A program made the position numbers and the translations under genes. The notes under the pieces are model-generated. The model saw only the letters and a list, made by a program, of their open reading frames with translations, was not told the DNA's origin and searched no databases. Positions 50,385 to 62,589 of a DNA stretch of 64,000 bases are shown here, piece after piece; the first letter of the stretch is position 1, and each line of letters starts with the position of its first letter. The stretch is from Tragulus kanchil (taxonomy: Eukaryota; Chordata; Mammalia; Artiodactyla; Tragulidae): assembly GCA_022376925.1 (NCBI GenBank), contig JAIOJX010000001.1:4931501-4995500 (forward strand). Reading direction: 5' to 3'.

Positions 50385-52420
50385 CTTCATGCAATTCCTT
50401 GAAGTCTTAAAGACCTCCCCTAAAAGGACATGAACCCCAGATGCAGCACCCCAGTTCTGCAGTCTAGTTCTCAGTCTGAAACTGTGTCACATCAGGGTGT
50501 CAAAAGTGAAGGACAGGCTCACGCAAACTGAAATACTAGCAAGAAGTTGAAGAATCTATAAAAGTACTTCCCCCTTTCCAGTAACTGGGATGTTTTTGTA
50601 TCTCCTTGGTATCCAGAGACCTGGGAAGCAAAATCATTTTCCCAAATATTGCTTGGACAGAGAGGTGACTTGGAGTGGGTGTTTCTACTCCAGCACTGAG
50701 GGACTTTGCTGCTCTGTTCCTGTCCTGAGTAAGGACCCTATCCTTAGCAAGCCCAGACCCAGGAGCTCTTTCCTACAGATGGCGCTGAATATGCATAACA
50801 ACTTGCACTTCTTGGAACTTGGTTTTCTAGGCGAGTCTGTCCCCTCAGTTGACTCACTCCTTCTTTAGACAGTTCATGTTCCCTGGAACCCTGGAGCCGT
50901 GTGTTTTCTCCTTCAACTTACGGGTGCCCACAGTCTTAGTTTCAAGTTCATGGATATGGAGGATTCATAACAGCTGGGAATGGAGCCAATCCCTGGTGTT
51001 CACTGCCTCTGGTTGTCCTAGGAGCTTACAAGAAAACTGGAAAGAGCTCCTGGCAATCCGATGTGGTTTGTGGCTTTCGTGCCTCCTTTGCATCTACCCC
51101 AGACCTGCAGCCCTGCTCTTGGGACGGGAGAGGGTGGCACCTGTGTAGTCAGGGAGGCTGTGGTCCCCTGTTCCCTCCAAGTGACTGACTCAGAGCACAT
51201 ATATACCTATTTTAATGTGGTGTGTTTCTACTGCAGACCATACTTCCAACCACTTTGTCAAAAGTCCATCTGTACAGTGTGCCCCCATTGGCTTCCATAT
51301 TTGAAGACCCAAGGGGCCTGTAAAGTGAAATAGTTGAGTGCCAACTTTGAGGGTTGCATGGCCTCCTGAAACACTGATGTTTGGGTGTTCTCTGATATCC
51401 AAAATCATCTTCATTGATTTATGTCACCTGGTGATAGAAGGATGCCTTTCCAAGCCAACATGAAGACTCTGTTGGCCTTTTCTGAACCCTAATGGGGCAA
51501 GGTTATTTTGGCACGCAAGGGCACCTGGGAGAGTTGGCCTAGTAGCAATGCCTGAGAAGGGAATCGCCAGCTCAGGCTTTTATTCATCAGTAGGTGAGCT
51601 GAACATCTGGAAAGATGATGAGTATCTTAGAACAGTTATTACCTCCCTGTCAAAAGTTTGACATTTGAGCCGAGGCCTAATATTTCTAACAATAAGAGCA
51701 AAATGTTGCAGACTAATGGCTGGTCCTGGAGAAGAAGGAGTGTCACGGCACAGAGCACTTGTCCCTGGGGCGCTGCCTTGTGTTTTCATTCTTTAGACGA
51801 GCCTTACACCTCATAAATCTGTCAGTCTTTTCAAATAGAATTTCTGTTTGTGTTGGGCAAACAATTTCCAGCATTTTATTAGAACGATCTGGCAAACTGG
51901 TGAGGCAAGGAGGACTGTGTTCCATGCTGAAATAAGGAAAGAAAATGAGTTTTTATCTTAACCGATCATTTCTTTGCTACCTCTAATGCTACACACCTAT
52001 GAAAAAGCTAGTGTCGCATTTCCTTCAGATTGGAGAATTTAAGTTGAATCTTCTCATTTGGGTTGCCATCTGGTGTGCTACTAACAGTCTCAGGGAGTAA
52101 GAGGCCATCTGTTAATACTTTTTCCAGGAAGCTTTTTATAGAGCAGTGACGTGGCAACTCTCAGAAACACATTGTAATGACTTACAAGATCTTGGGGATC
52201 CATACAAGTTGAGGCTGATATTTTCTTTCTACCAACAGGATTTTCTTCCATGGAAGAGAGACAGAGGATTCAGTGAATATAGTATATTTGCATGCAAAAA
52301 AAATGCTTATCCCTGATATATGGAGGGCCATAAGGCTACCAAGTTATCGGTCTTATGGTATTTCGTAAGGAGAATTGTAAATATATACTCAGAAGAATAA
52401 TAATGATGATGGTGTTGATA
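50383..52420. other. Intergenic sequence, nothing recognised
   Basis: No exon, RNA gene or clear repeat was recognised. Confidence 0.4.
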
Positions 52421-52424
52421 GTCA

Positions 52425-52680
52425 TTGATCGAACATTCACTGTCTTCCACCCACTGTGCCAAGTGCTTTATAGCCATGGTCTTACTTTCTCCTCACAGTA
52501 ACCCCAACAAACAGATGCTGTTACTATGCACTTTACCGATGAAAAAGAATTGGTGCTCAGAGACCTTAATGACTGGCCCATGGTACAGAATAGCTAGTGA
52601 GTAGCCAGGACTTGAATATAGTCTTCTTATTTTTTAAGGCTCCAAAGCCTGTGCTATTAATTAGGAGCTCTTGTTTCTCA
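52425..52680 (+). mobile_element. MIR-family SINE relic
   Basis: cactgtgccaagtgctttat, ctcacagtaaccccaacaaa, accgatgaaaaagaattgg and gctagtgagtagccagg follow the MIR order. Confidence 0.7.
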
Positions 52681-53094
52681 CTGTCCTGTGAAAGTTAGAA
52701 CAATGTCATTTTTGTAACCAACTGGATACCAGCAACTCAACTTTCTATTATGAGAAATAAAGGTTTAAATAAATTTGATCCAAAACGTCTGATGGTTTGA
52801 ATTAATAACAGCATGAGTCAGCATGGGTTAGGTTTTGATGTAGTTACAAATAAGGCCCAAACCTCAGGGGCTTAGCAGAAAACCAGATTTATTGCCCACG
52901 CTCCTTGCCTGACAGCTCCCAGCAGCTCTTCTGCCTCCCTGCGCAGGCTGCTGTGATCACAACGGGATTGATACCTTCTTACTTCCTTCCACATTTCACT
53001 GGCTAAAGCGAGGACTTTGTCAACCGCAAGGGGAAGGTACAATTTAAATTCCCTAAAGGCTCTTTGTTCACTGAGCATTTCTCAATTTGAGACT

Positions 53095-53272
53095 CCAGTA
53101 AATAGAACCTGTCTGCCAATGCAGGAGACACAAGAGACTGGGTCTTGTGGGTTCAATCCCTGGGTCAGGAAGATCCCCTGGAGGAGGGCATGGCATGAAC
53201 AGAGGAGCCTGGTGGGCTCTAGTCCATGAGGTTGCAAAGAGTCACACGTGACTGAGCGACTGAGCACACACA
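53095..53272 (+). mobile_element. Bov-tA type SINE, 5' truncated
   Basis: ctgtctgccaatgcaggaga, gtgggttcaatccctgggtc and ctgagcgactgagcacacac are present; the very 5' end is not recognisable. Confidence 0.8.
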
Positions 53273-53819
53273 AGGATACCTTCGCATTGGCCAGACTACA
53301 GTGTATTTCAAATTTCCCTTCTAATGTCATTAATTGTTCTTTAGGGATCACACTCTGTCTCATTGCCTCTTTTCTCTTTTGAAACTACATCCTAAAAACA
53401 TCAGAGAATATCTAGATACACAAATCACCCCAGTATCTTTTCTATCCAACTGGAGTTGACTTCAAAGATGGTTTCAAATCATGTAATTTAATTTTTTTGT
53501 TATTAAATAGTATTGCAGTAGTTCAGTTTCAACTATGTTTAAAGTTTTTCGCTCTTAGAAGTTTCCCTGTATATTCAAAATAGACTCTCTTTTTGCATTT
53601 GAGATAAGCCAGTGGTGGAGACATCAATGTCATGACAAAGTTTAAAAGACAACTTGAATTGCAGCTGGGGTCAGGCTCAGATGTCCCTTTGTGTTCATCA
53701 GGGGGAAATGTAGACAGAGACTCTTTATAGGTAAGTCAGCTTGTCCTTGTTAGACAGTATGGCCTCTGGAGGATTGGAAAAGTAAGCAGTAATGCTTAAA
53801 ATATCTAGGGTTTTTGTTT

Positions 53820-53955
53820 TTGGTTATTTATTTATTTATTTACTTTTGAGAATCCCACATGTCATGAAGGATCTTATTTCCCTGACCAGGGATTGAACCT
53901 TTGCGCCCTGAAGTGCAAGCAGAGTCTTACTCAGTGGAGCATCAGAGAAGTCCCT
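53820..53955 (-). mobile_element. CHRL-type SINE, antisense
   Basis: TTATTTATTTATTTAC tail, then ttccctgaccagggattgaa, ending gcatcagagaagtccc. Confidence 0.75.
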
Positions 53956-53974
53956 AAAGTATCTGTTTAATTTT

Positions 53975-55320
53975 TATTTTCTTTTCTTTTACATCTACCA
54001 TTTATGTCTTTAAGAAAACAATTCACTGGGATCTGATTGGTATACAAAAAGTTTGTATTTATCAATATTTAATATAAACAATTTGATGAGTTTGGAGACA
54101 AATATACACCTATGAAAGGATCACCCCAATCTATGCCATAAACATATGTTACCTCCCAAAGTTTTCTACCGCCGTCTTTGTTTAAGCCATCCAGCTTGTG
54201 GTACTTTGTCACAGCATCCTGAGCTAAGACAACCACTTTTCTTTATCCATTCATCCTAATAGGTGTGAAGTGATACCTCATTATGGTTTGGATCTGCTTT
54301 TCCTTGATGATTAGTGATGTTGAGCACCTTTTCATGTGCGTGTTGGCCATTTGTATGTCTTTGGAGAAATGTCTATTTAAGTCCTTTGCCCAGTTTTTAA
54401 TTGAATTATTTGTGGGTTTTTTGCTCTTGAGTTTTGAGTTCCTTCTATATTTTGGATATTAACTCTTTATCAGTTACATGGTTTGCAGATATTTTCTCTC
54501 ATTCTGTAGGTTGCCTTCTCATTTTATTGTTTCCTTTGTTATGCAAAGGCTTTTTAGTTTACTGTAATCTTGTTTATTTTTGCTTTTGTTGCTTGTGCTT
54601 TAGATGTCAGAAATCACTGCTGAGACCAATGTCAAGAAGCTCTTTCCTTATGTTTTCTTTTAGGAGTTTTACAGTTTCAGGTCTTGCATTTAAATCTTTA
54701 ATCCATTTTGACTTTACTTCTGTGTATGGTGCAATAAAAGGGTCTAATTTCATTGTTTGGACATCCCTTTTCCCCAGCATCATTTACTAAAGACACTAGC
54801 CTTTCTCCATGTGCATTCTGGCACCCTCTGGAAGATAGGTTGACTATATATTTGCGGGTTTATTTCTGGGCTCCTTATTCTGTTCCATTGATTTATGTAT
54901 CTGCTTTTATGCCAGTATGATACTGTTTTGATTACTGTACCTTATAATATATTATGAAATCAGGTGGTGTGATACCTCCAGCTTTATTCTTGCTCAAAAT
55001 TGTTTTAGCTATGTGTAGGCTGTCATGGTTTCATATGAATTTTAGGATTTTTTTTCCACATGAATTTTATGATAAATTTTTTTTCCATCTCTATAAAAAA
55101 TGCCATTGGGGTTTTGATAAGGATTGCATTGAATCTGTATATTGCTTTGGTTGGTATGGACATTTTAACAATATCAATTCTTCTAGTCCATGACCACGTG
55201 ATATCTTTGATTTATTTGTATCTGCTTTAATTTCTGTCATCAGCATTTTATAGCTTTCAGTGCATAAGCCTTTTACCTCTTCAGTTAAATGTACTCCTAA
55301 GTATCTTATTCTTTTTTTGA
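53975..55320 (-). mobile_element. L1 LINE 3' part, antisense, decayed
   Basis: The plus strand is the reverse of L1 ORF2 3' and 3' UTR sequence. Examples are tcatgtgcgtgttggccatt, cttttgttgcttgtgcttta, ccagtatgatactgttttga and gctttcagtgcataagcc. It has frameshifts and no intact ORF. Confidence 0.85.
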
Positions 55321-55606
55321 TTATAAAAGAAATAGAGGGCCATTGCTGAAATTTAGGAAAATATAGCAAAAAGCTGTAAAAGAAAAAATCACTAATGATT
55401 ATTAATGATCCTATTAAAATAATAATCACTTTCAATGTTTGGAAAAGAAAAATTTCTTTTATATGTTCTTTACCCCATGCCCACCCTTCTAACAAATCTG
55501 TCCCCCTTTATGTGCTAGAGTAGTAACCTATAACATTTCTTCAGCAGAGTGAAAACTGCAGCAGAATATAAATGCCACAGGTCAAGTTTATGGCTGAGAA
55601 GTATTC

Positions 55607-55610
<4 letters not shown>

Positions 55611-55637
<27 letters not shown>

Positions 55638-55701
55638 CATATATATACATACATATATATATGTATATATATATACACATATGTATATATATGTATGTAT
55701 A
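55611..55701. repeat. Compound (TG)n(TA)n microsatellite
   Basis: GTGTGT is followed by TATATA/CATATA/TGTA units. It lies inside the L1 at the usual place for a TG expansion in reversed L1. Confidence 0.9.
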
Positions 55702-56008
55702 CCACATCTTTATCCATTCGTCTGTTGATAGACATCTAGGTTGCCTCCATGTCTTGACTATTGTAAACAGTGCTGCTGTGAACACTGGGGTTGCATGTAT
55801 CTTTTCAAATTAGAGTTTTCGTCTTTTCCAGATGCATGCCCAAGAATGGGATTGCTAGATCATATGGTAGCTCTATTTTTAGTTTTTTAAGGGACCTCCA
55901 TACTATTCTCCATGGTGGCTGCACGAATTTACATCCCCACTAACAGTGTAGGAAGGTTCCCTTTTCTCCACACCCTTGCCAGCATTTGTTATTTGTAGAC
56001 TTTTTGAT

Positions 56009-56300
56009 GGCACTTCCTGGTGGCTTAGTGGTAAAGAATCTGCCTGCCAAGAAGTTTTTAGTCCTTTTAGGGATCTACTTACCTTCCTATGCTTCCCTAG
56101 TGACTCAGATGGTAAACAATGCACCCGCAATGCAGGAGACGTGGGTTCGAACCCTGGCTTAGGAAGATCCCCTAAAGAAGGAATGGCAGCCTACTCCAGC
56201 ATTCTTGCTTGGGAAATTCCATGGACAGAGAATCCTGGTGGCCTACAGTCCATGGGATCACACAGAGTCTAACACAACTTGGTGGCTAAACAGCAATAAC
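56009..56300 (+). mobile_element. Bov-tA SINE with an extra partial SINE head, inside L1
   Basis: A truncated head (cacttcctggtggcttagtg, to about 56050) is followed by about 40 unassigned bases and then a complete Bov-tA from about 56092. One target duplication, agactttttgat, flanks the whole block (55997-56008 and 56301-56312). Confidence 0.8.
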
Positions 56301-56798
56301 AGACTTTTTGATAATGGCCATTCTGACCAGTGAGAGCTGGTGTCTCATTCTAAATTAGCTTTGCATTTTTCTGATGATGAGTGATGTTGGGCATCTTTTC
56401 ATGTGCCTCTTGGCCATCTGTAGGTCTTCTTGGGAGGAATGCTTTGGCAATTTGTGGTCTTATGTGGGTCCATCTAAATTTTAGGATAATTTGTTCTAGT
56501 TCTGTGAAAAATGCCATGGGGATTTTGATAGCAACTGCATCAAATCTGTGGATTTCTTTGAGTAGTATGGCCAATCTAAGAATATTTATTCTTCCAATCC
56601 AAGGGCACAGGCTATCTTCCATTTCTTTGAATCACCTTCAATTTCCTTCATTAATGTTTTCAGTTAAGTTTATTCCTAGGTATTTTATTGGTATTTTATT
56701 TTTGATGCTTTTCAAACCATCTTCTTGATGCAATTTTACATGGGATTGTTTTCACATTCTTTCTGGTATTTCATTATTAGTGTATAGAAATGCAGCAG

Positions 56799-56920
56799 AG
56801 GGACCTTGCTGGTAGTCCAGTGGTTAAGACTTTGTGCTCCCAATGCAGAGGGTGTGGGTTCAATTCCTGGTCAGGGTGATAAGAGCTCATATACCACTGT
56901 GCATGGACCAAAAAAAAAAG
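56799..56920 (+). mobile_element. CHRL-type SINE inside L1
   Basis: gagggaccttgctggtagtc, ggttcaattcctggtcaggg, and an A-run end. Confidence 0.75.
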
Positions 56921-57162
56921 CAAGAAATGTCTGTGTATTAGTCTTGTATTTTGCAATCTTTGCTGAATTTATTAGTTCTAATAGTTTTTTTGGTGGAGAT
57001 TTTAGGGTTCTCTCTTTTATGTTGTTCAAGTCTTTCTTCCTGTTGTTTAAGTCTTTCTTACTTATCTGTAAGTACTCTTTACATATTAAGGTTATTGATC
57101 CTTATCTTTCACATATATTCCAGTTTTTTTTCCCCAAAGTAGTTATTTCTCTTATTCTTTTT

Positions 57163-57482
57163 TTTTTAAAGATTTATTTATTTATTTTGCGGGGGGTGGG
57201 GTGGGGAGGGAGGGGAGAAGGTGGGCTACTTCTATTGGTCTTTCATTTGTCTATTTTTCATCAATCTTTGTTCTTTGGCCCATGTGGGCCTCCCATCGTG
57301 GTGGCCTCTGTTGTTGCAGAGCACCGGCTCTGGGTGCATGCACTCCAGAGCTCCGACTCGGTAATTGGACACATTGGTCCAGCCGCTCCGCGGCACGTGG
57401 GATCTTCCCAGGCCAGGGATCGAACTGGCACCCCTTGCACTGCAAGGCGGTGTCCTTACCCACTGAACCACCAGGGAAGCCC
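57163..57482 (-). mobile_element. GC-rich CHR-like SINE, long-tailed form
   Basis: Reverse orientation with a TTTAAAGATTTATTTATTT tail and GGGGAGGGAGGGG patch. The target duplication tctcttattcttttt occurs at 57148-57162 and 57483-57497, identical. Confidence 0.9.
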
Positions 57483-57499
57483 TCTCTTATTCTTTTTAT

Positions 57500-58785
57500 G
57501 GTCTTGTTGAATTAAATAAATTTAAAAGTTTGATGTAATCAAAAACTAACCGTCTTTCCCTTTATAACTTCTACCAAATTATGCTTAAAGAATTATTCCT
57601 CCCCCTGGGATTAAATATTCACATCAGTGATGTCTAGCTTAGTTTCCCCTAAAGGTTAAATATTTCACATTTACCTATTTATTTCATAAGCATATTTAAA
57701 ATCGTGTAGAAGAGGAACAATAATTTTCCCTTGACACCTCTACATTCATGGCTGAGACTCTTCTGCAACAAAAAACAAATTAAAAGGAGAAAAACAAAGG
57801 ATTTCACTTATGTATGCACTTGTGTACATGCAGGAGCCCCAGAAAGATATGAGTCTCAAAAAGGCAGCCAAGCACTTCAGGCTCATAAAGCACTCCGGGC
57901 TAAGAAAAGGAACAGTGCTCTGGGGCTTTACAGGGAAAGAAGGCCACTCCCAGGAAGGCGGGAAGAGGAAATCTACAGTCAATAGAATTTTCGCTGCCCT
58001 GTAGGTAAGTGTCTCAGATGAAAACAATGATCTCTAGTAATAGCTCTCCCCTTGGTTCAGAGTCCTTTCTAATGTAAATATCTCTTCCAGAAGGGTAGCT
58101 GCAGCTCTGTTTTCAGAGCTTCTCCTGTGTGTGCACTTTCTGAAAGTAATCCTCAGCAAAAAGTCTTATTCAGGGGTGGCATATTCTGCTCCTCTTCAAT
58201 GGCATATAGTGCAAGAAACGGATTAACTTTATTTCCCCCCATTTTTAACCAATTCTGCCAGCTCTGTCCAAACTCTTTAGTAGCGAATATTTCAAATCTG
58301 TCTTGCTAAAATCTTAATTTATTCCTAATATTCTGAATGTTTTATTTGTGAATGGGATTTTCTTTTAAAATTGTATTTTCCAACTTGTAATTGCAGGCAT
58401 ACAGAATACTCTTAATCCTGTACATTTATTGTGTAACCACCTAATTGAATTCTCTTGAGTTCTTATAGTTGATTCTTCTGCTTTTCTAAGTAAGCAGAGT
58501 GTGATAACATCTGCAAATATGATCAGGTCATCTTCTACTTCCCAGTATTGCTTTCACTTTTCTTGCTTTGATATGTGTATATCTATGAACAATTATACAG
58601 AATTGGGACCATACAGAACGTAACAGTTGCATGTACAGAATATCTTCATTTAATACAATGTGAACATTTCCTCATTGGTACCTTACAACTTTAAGAAAAT
58701 CCTAAGTTTAATATTTGCTTGAAATTCCATCGTATGATATACAGTCTAATTAAAATTTTTTAAGAGGCACTTCTTTAAATTTATT
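57500..58785. other. AT-rich intergenic sequence
   Basis: A few L1-like reversed phrases occur near 57520-57560. Otherwise nothing was recognised. Confidence 0.35.
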
Positions 58786-58789
58786 TAAC

Positions 58790-59770
58790 TTTTGACTTTG
58801 AAATAATTTCAGTTACAAAAATTTGCAAAATAGTACAAAGTGTTCTCATATTCCCTCCATCCAGTTTCCTCAAATATTAGCATTTACATAATCACAAGAC
58901 AAATATCAAAACCAGAGAATTAACACTGACACAATATTATTAGGCACGCTACAGATCTGACACAAGTGTTAGCAATCATTCCACTACTATCTTTCTTTGT
59001 TGGTGTGAACGAATGTGCGTGCGTGCTCAGTCTGACTCTGTGACCCTATGGACTGTAGCCCGCCAGGCTGCTGGAGACGCTTGCCATTTCCTCCTCCAGG
59101 GGATCTTTCCAACCCAGGGATCGAACCCGCATATCTTGCACTGCAGGCAGATTCTTTACCACTTGGCCATTGAGGTTTTTCTTTTTCAGTCCAGGATCCA
59201 ATCCATGATCACACATGGCATGAAGCTGTTATGTCACCCTTGTCTTCTATGATCTGGGATGGTCTGCTAGTCTTTAATTTTACTGATTCTGAAACTTTGA
59301 AGAGAACTGTCCACTTCTTCTGTAGAATGTTGTTGAATTTGAGTTTGTCTGAGGTTTCCTTGATTAAATTTGTATTTTGCATTTGGGGCAAGACTATGCA
59401 AAAACGACACTGTGCCCTTTTAGGGCCTCATATTCGGAGGTGGATGACAGTGATATGTCCCATACTGATCATGTTAGCTTCGATCAGATCATTGTTTGCT
59501 AGCTTCATTGTAAAGTTACTACTTTTCCCTTAGTAATTATAAATATCTTGTGGTAATGTATTTTGAGCCTATGCAAATATCCTGTTGCTCATCATACTTT
59601 CATGTACTCATTTTAGCATCTGCTATCGATTCTTCTTGAAAACCATGGTGTTGGCCAAATGGTGATTTGCTCTGTCCATCATTCTGCCTATATTTATGAA
59701 TTGAAAGAGCTTTTATTTCTACCTCATTTATTCATTCAATCAAGTACTTATATTAACTCATGTATATTTA
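58790..59770 (-). mobile_element. Old L1 3' region (L1ME-like), antisense
   Basis: ttgaaataatttcagttaca, ttgcaaaatagtacaaagtg, ccaggatccaatccatgatc, gtttgtctgaggtttccttg and gtaaagttactacttttccc follow the reversed order of an ancient L1 3' end. Bov-A type SINEs are inserted at about 59012-59170 and near 59768. Confidence 0.65.
59012..59170 (-). mobile_element. Bov-A/Bov-tA type SINE, antisense
   Basis: gtgcgtgcgtgctcagtctg, atggactgtagcccgccagg, atttcctcctccaggggatc and agggatcgaacccgc read as reversed Bov-A/tA. Confidence 0.8.
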
Positions 59771-59880
59771 TTTTATGCTGCTGTTGCTGCTTAGTCGCTT
59801 CAGTCGTCTGTGACTCTGTGCGACTCTGTGGACCATAGCCTGCCAGGTTCCTCTGTCCATGGAATTTTCCAGGCATTTTT
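59768..59880 (-). mobile_element. Bov-A/Bov-tA type SINE, antisense, truncated
   Basis: gctgctgttgctgcttagtc, ctctgtggaccatagcctgc and tccatggaattttccaggca. Confidence 0.75.
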
Positions 59881-59949
59881 AGTTCTCATTTAGATACGTT
59901 TTTAGTTCTCATTTTTGGTGGTTTGGTAGGTTTGGGTATAAAAGTTAAG

Positions 59950-60420
59950 AAGGTCATATTAGTTTCCAGTGGCTGCTGTAATAGGTTGCCACAAACTGGG
60001 TGGCTTAAAACAACAGAAATTTGTTGTACTGCAGTTGAGAAGGCCAGAAGTCTGAAATGAAGGTGTAAATATCGTTGGTTCCTTATAGAGCCTCTAAGGG
60101 GGAATCGGTTCTATCCCTCTCTCCTAGCTTCCAGTGATTGTCAGCAGTTCTTGGCATTTTTTGACTTAATAGACACATCACTCCGCTCTCTGCCTTTGTC
60201 CTTGTGTGACTTTCCCTGGTTTGTGTCTCTGTGTCCTCTCGTCTTCTCATAAAGTCAGCCGTTACAGTTAGGATTCACCCTAAATCCAGAATGATTTCAT
60301 CTTGAGATCCGTAACTAATTATAACTGCAAAAACTGTATCGTGGAATAAGATCTCAGACTGAGGTTCCAAAAGTGAACTGGAGGTGGCGCAGGGTGGGTG
60401 TCGCGCTATTCAACCCACTA
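59950..60420. repeat. Ancient mammalian dispersed repeat, family not named
   Basis: It shows a familiar mammalian order: agtggctgctgtaataggtt, aactgggtggcttaaaacaa, ctctctcctagcttccagtg, and ending attcaacccactac. I recognise it as a common old repeat but cannot name the family with certainty. Confidence 0.5.
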
Positions 60421-60450
60421 CAATAGCCCATTAAAATGAAGTCCATAAGG

Positions 60451-60712
60451 GTTTCCCTGGTGGTCCAGTGGGGAAAGAGTCCACCTTGCAGTGCAAGGGG
60501 CACCCATTCGATCCCTGGCCCGGGAAGACCCTACGTGCCACGGAGCGGCTGGGCCAGTGTGTCCAATTACCAAGCCAGCGCTCTGCAGTGCATGCACCTA
60601 GAGCCATTGCTCCGCAACAGGAGAGGCCACTGCAATGGGAGGCCCACACAGGCCAAAGAACAAAGCTGGATGAAAATAAATAAATAAAAAAAACAATGAA
60701 AGAGGCCAAAAT
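60451..60712 (+). mobile_element. GC-rich CHR-like SINE, short-tailed form
   Basis: Head gtttccctggtggtccagtg, then cattcgatccc in place of ggttcgatccc (a change in box B), body gcggctgggccagtgtgtcc, and an AAATAAATAAAA tail. No clear target duplication was found. Confidence 0.8.
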
Positions 60713-60719
60713 TTTAAAA

Positions 60720-61890
60720 AAGGCAAATTAAGTGTATAAAATTTTTATTTTGTTTTTTTGAGACTTGGAACCTGGGTTTCCTTGTAGTCACGGTAGACTA
60801 AAAGCTAGGTGTGAGGTTGTTGCACACATTTCTCACTTTAAATCACTGATGCAGGCGCGTACTGCAGCCTGATCTTTGGCATTCCTTTGTTGTTCAGACT
60901 ATTTAGTGCCTTGACCATCTTTACAGTTTTTCCCTTGGTTAATTGTGTTTGCTCAAATATAGATCTATAAATCACAGGTAATCATGTCATTTAAAAGTGT
61001 TTCTTAATCAATGCAGCAGGGTGTGTGTATGATCTAGATAGATAAGGCTATAAATATTGGCATCTGGCAATAAGCTGGCATCTGGTGTGAGGCACCACTA
61101 GATACTGCTTATTAATTGATTTATGTTCATAATTGGGTTTATGCACACTATGTAAACGTCACTTTTATTTTTATTAAAAAATTAACCATACATTTGTGAT
61201 GGCTTTAATAGGAATTAAACTCTAATCAGCTCACGTCGTATTAAAGAGTGCCACTCTCACCATATGCCATGGAAAGGCAGCTTCAACGATCAGTCCCGAT
61301 AGTGTCCCCAGAGGGGCCATTCAAACTCGTAAGATGAGTTGAATTTCAATGGGCATATAAAGTCTTCTGCCAGACCTAGGGAATAACCTGAAGATGCCAA
61401 GAAGATCAAAGAGTGGGGGCCTGGCAGGATCTGCAAGGAGCATGTGTGACAGACAGGAGCATGGGAAGGAGAGTCAACAGAGCAAGGCCAACTTGGGGGG
61501 AGGCCATTCTGTGCAAGCCCTGCCTTCTCTTGGCTTTCCTGCCCTCGGTTTGGTTTCTATCCAGCCTTGTCTGCAACACACTGGTGCTTCTTCCACACCT
61601 CCACCCCCCAGCAGAGGATCAAGTCCCAGTTTGTAGCCTTAGCTCTGAACTAGGAAATACAGAAGAGAACCCTCTGATACCTGGAGCCTCATCCAAACCC
61701 TTCCAAACCCAGGAGAACCAGTCAAGATCGAGAAACTGAGTCATGTGCTTTCTTTGAATATCCTTCTCCACTTTAAAAATTAATACATGGTAGGTGCTCA
61801 GTTTATGTGAGTAAATGCTCCTTGATTTCCTCTATAGTTCCTGGCACAAAGCTAAGCACAGAGGAAAAGCTGGCCACCATTTTCTTGAGC
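60720..61890. other. Intergenic sequence, nothing recognised
   Basis: AT-rich to 61250, mid-GC to 61750. The open frames near 61394-61739 lack recognisable products. Confidence 0.4.
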
Positions 61891-61895
61891 ACCCT

Positions 61896-62580
61896 ACTAG
61901 TTATGCTGTGCTTTGTCACTCAGTCATGTCCGACTCTTTGGCACCCCATGAACTGCAGCACCTCAGGCCCCCCTGTCCTTTACCTTCTACCAGAGTTTGC
62001 TCAAACTCATGTCCATTGAGGCAGCAATGCCATCCATCCTCTGTCCCCCGCTTGTCCTCTTGCCTTCAATCTTTCTGGGATTCTTTTTTTTTTTTTTTTA
62101 AAGATTTATTTATTTATTTATTTTGGGCGGGGGTTGGGTTGGGGAGGGAGGGGGACGGGCAGGCCACTTCTATTGGTCTTTCATTTCTCTATTTTCATCT
62201 GTCTTTGTTCTTTGGCTCCTCTGGGTCTCCCATCGCGGTGGCGTCTGTCGTTGCAGAGAGCTGGCTCTGGGCGCATGTGTTCCAGAGCTCCGGCTCGGTG
62301 ATTGGACACATCAGTCCAGCCGCTCCGCGGCACATGGGATCTTCCCAGGCCAGGACTCGAACCGGCGCCCCTTGCACTGCAAGGCGGTGTCCTTACCCAC
62401 TGGACCACCAGGGGAAGCCCTCTTTCTGGGATTCTTTACCATCTGAGGCAGCAAGGAAACCCAAGAATACTGGACTGGATAGCCTATCTTTTGTCCAGGG
62501 GATCTTCCCAACCCAGGAATCGAACCAGTGTCTCTTGTATTGCAGGTGAATTCTTTACCAGTTGAACTACCAGGGAAGCC
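61896..62580 (-). mobile_element. BovB plus Bov-tA type sequence, antisense, split by a SINE
   Basis: 61896-62069 reads as the reversed BovB 3' end (cagtcatgtccgactctttg, actcatgtccattgaggcag). After the insert, 62437-62580 continues as reversed Bov-tA (gtccaggggatcttcccaac to ctaccagggaagcc). Confidence 0.75.
62086..62420 (-). mobile_element. GC-rich CHR-like SINE, long-tailed, nested
   Basis: Reverse orientation with TTTAAAGATTTATTTATTT tail, GGGGAGGGAGGGGG patch and GC-rich body. It is flanked by a perfect 16-base duplication, tctttctgggattctt (62070-62085 and 62421-62436), which implies a recent insertion. Confidence 0.92.
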
Positions 62581-62589
62581 AACCCTAGT

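Larger units (their letters stand above)
55560..57147 (-). mobile_element. Second L1 LINE segment, antisense, with two SINE insertions
   Basis: Reversed L1 phrases: tatggctgagaagtattcca, ttgcctccatgtcttgacta, ggtagctctatttttagttt and gaccagtgagagctggtgtc. From about 56424 the text jumps to a more distant ORF2 region, so part is deleted. SINEs interrupt it at 56009-56300 and 56799-56920, and a third abuts it at 57163. Confidence 0.85.

Noticed and set aside
53975..57147. Intact L1 ORF2
   Set aside because: Only antisense, frameshifted and interrupted fragments are present; no intact reverse transcriptase frame.
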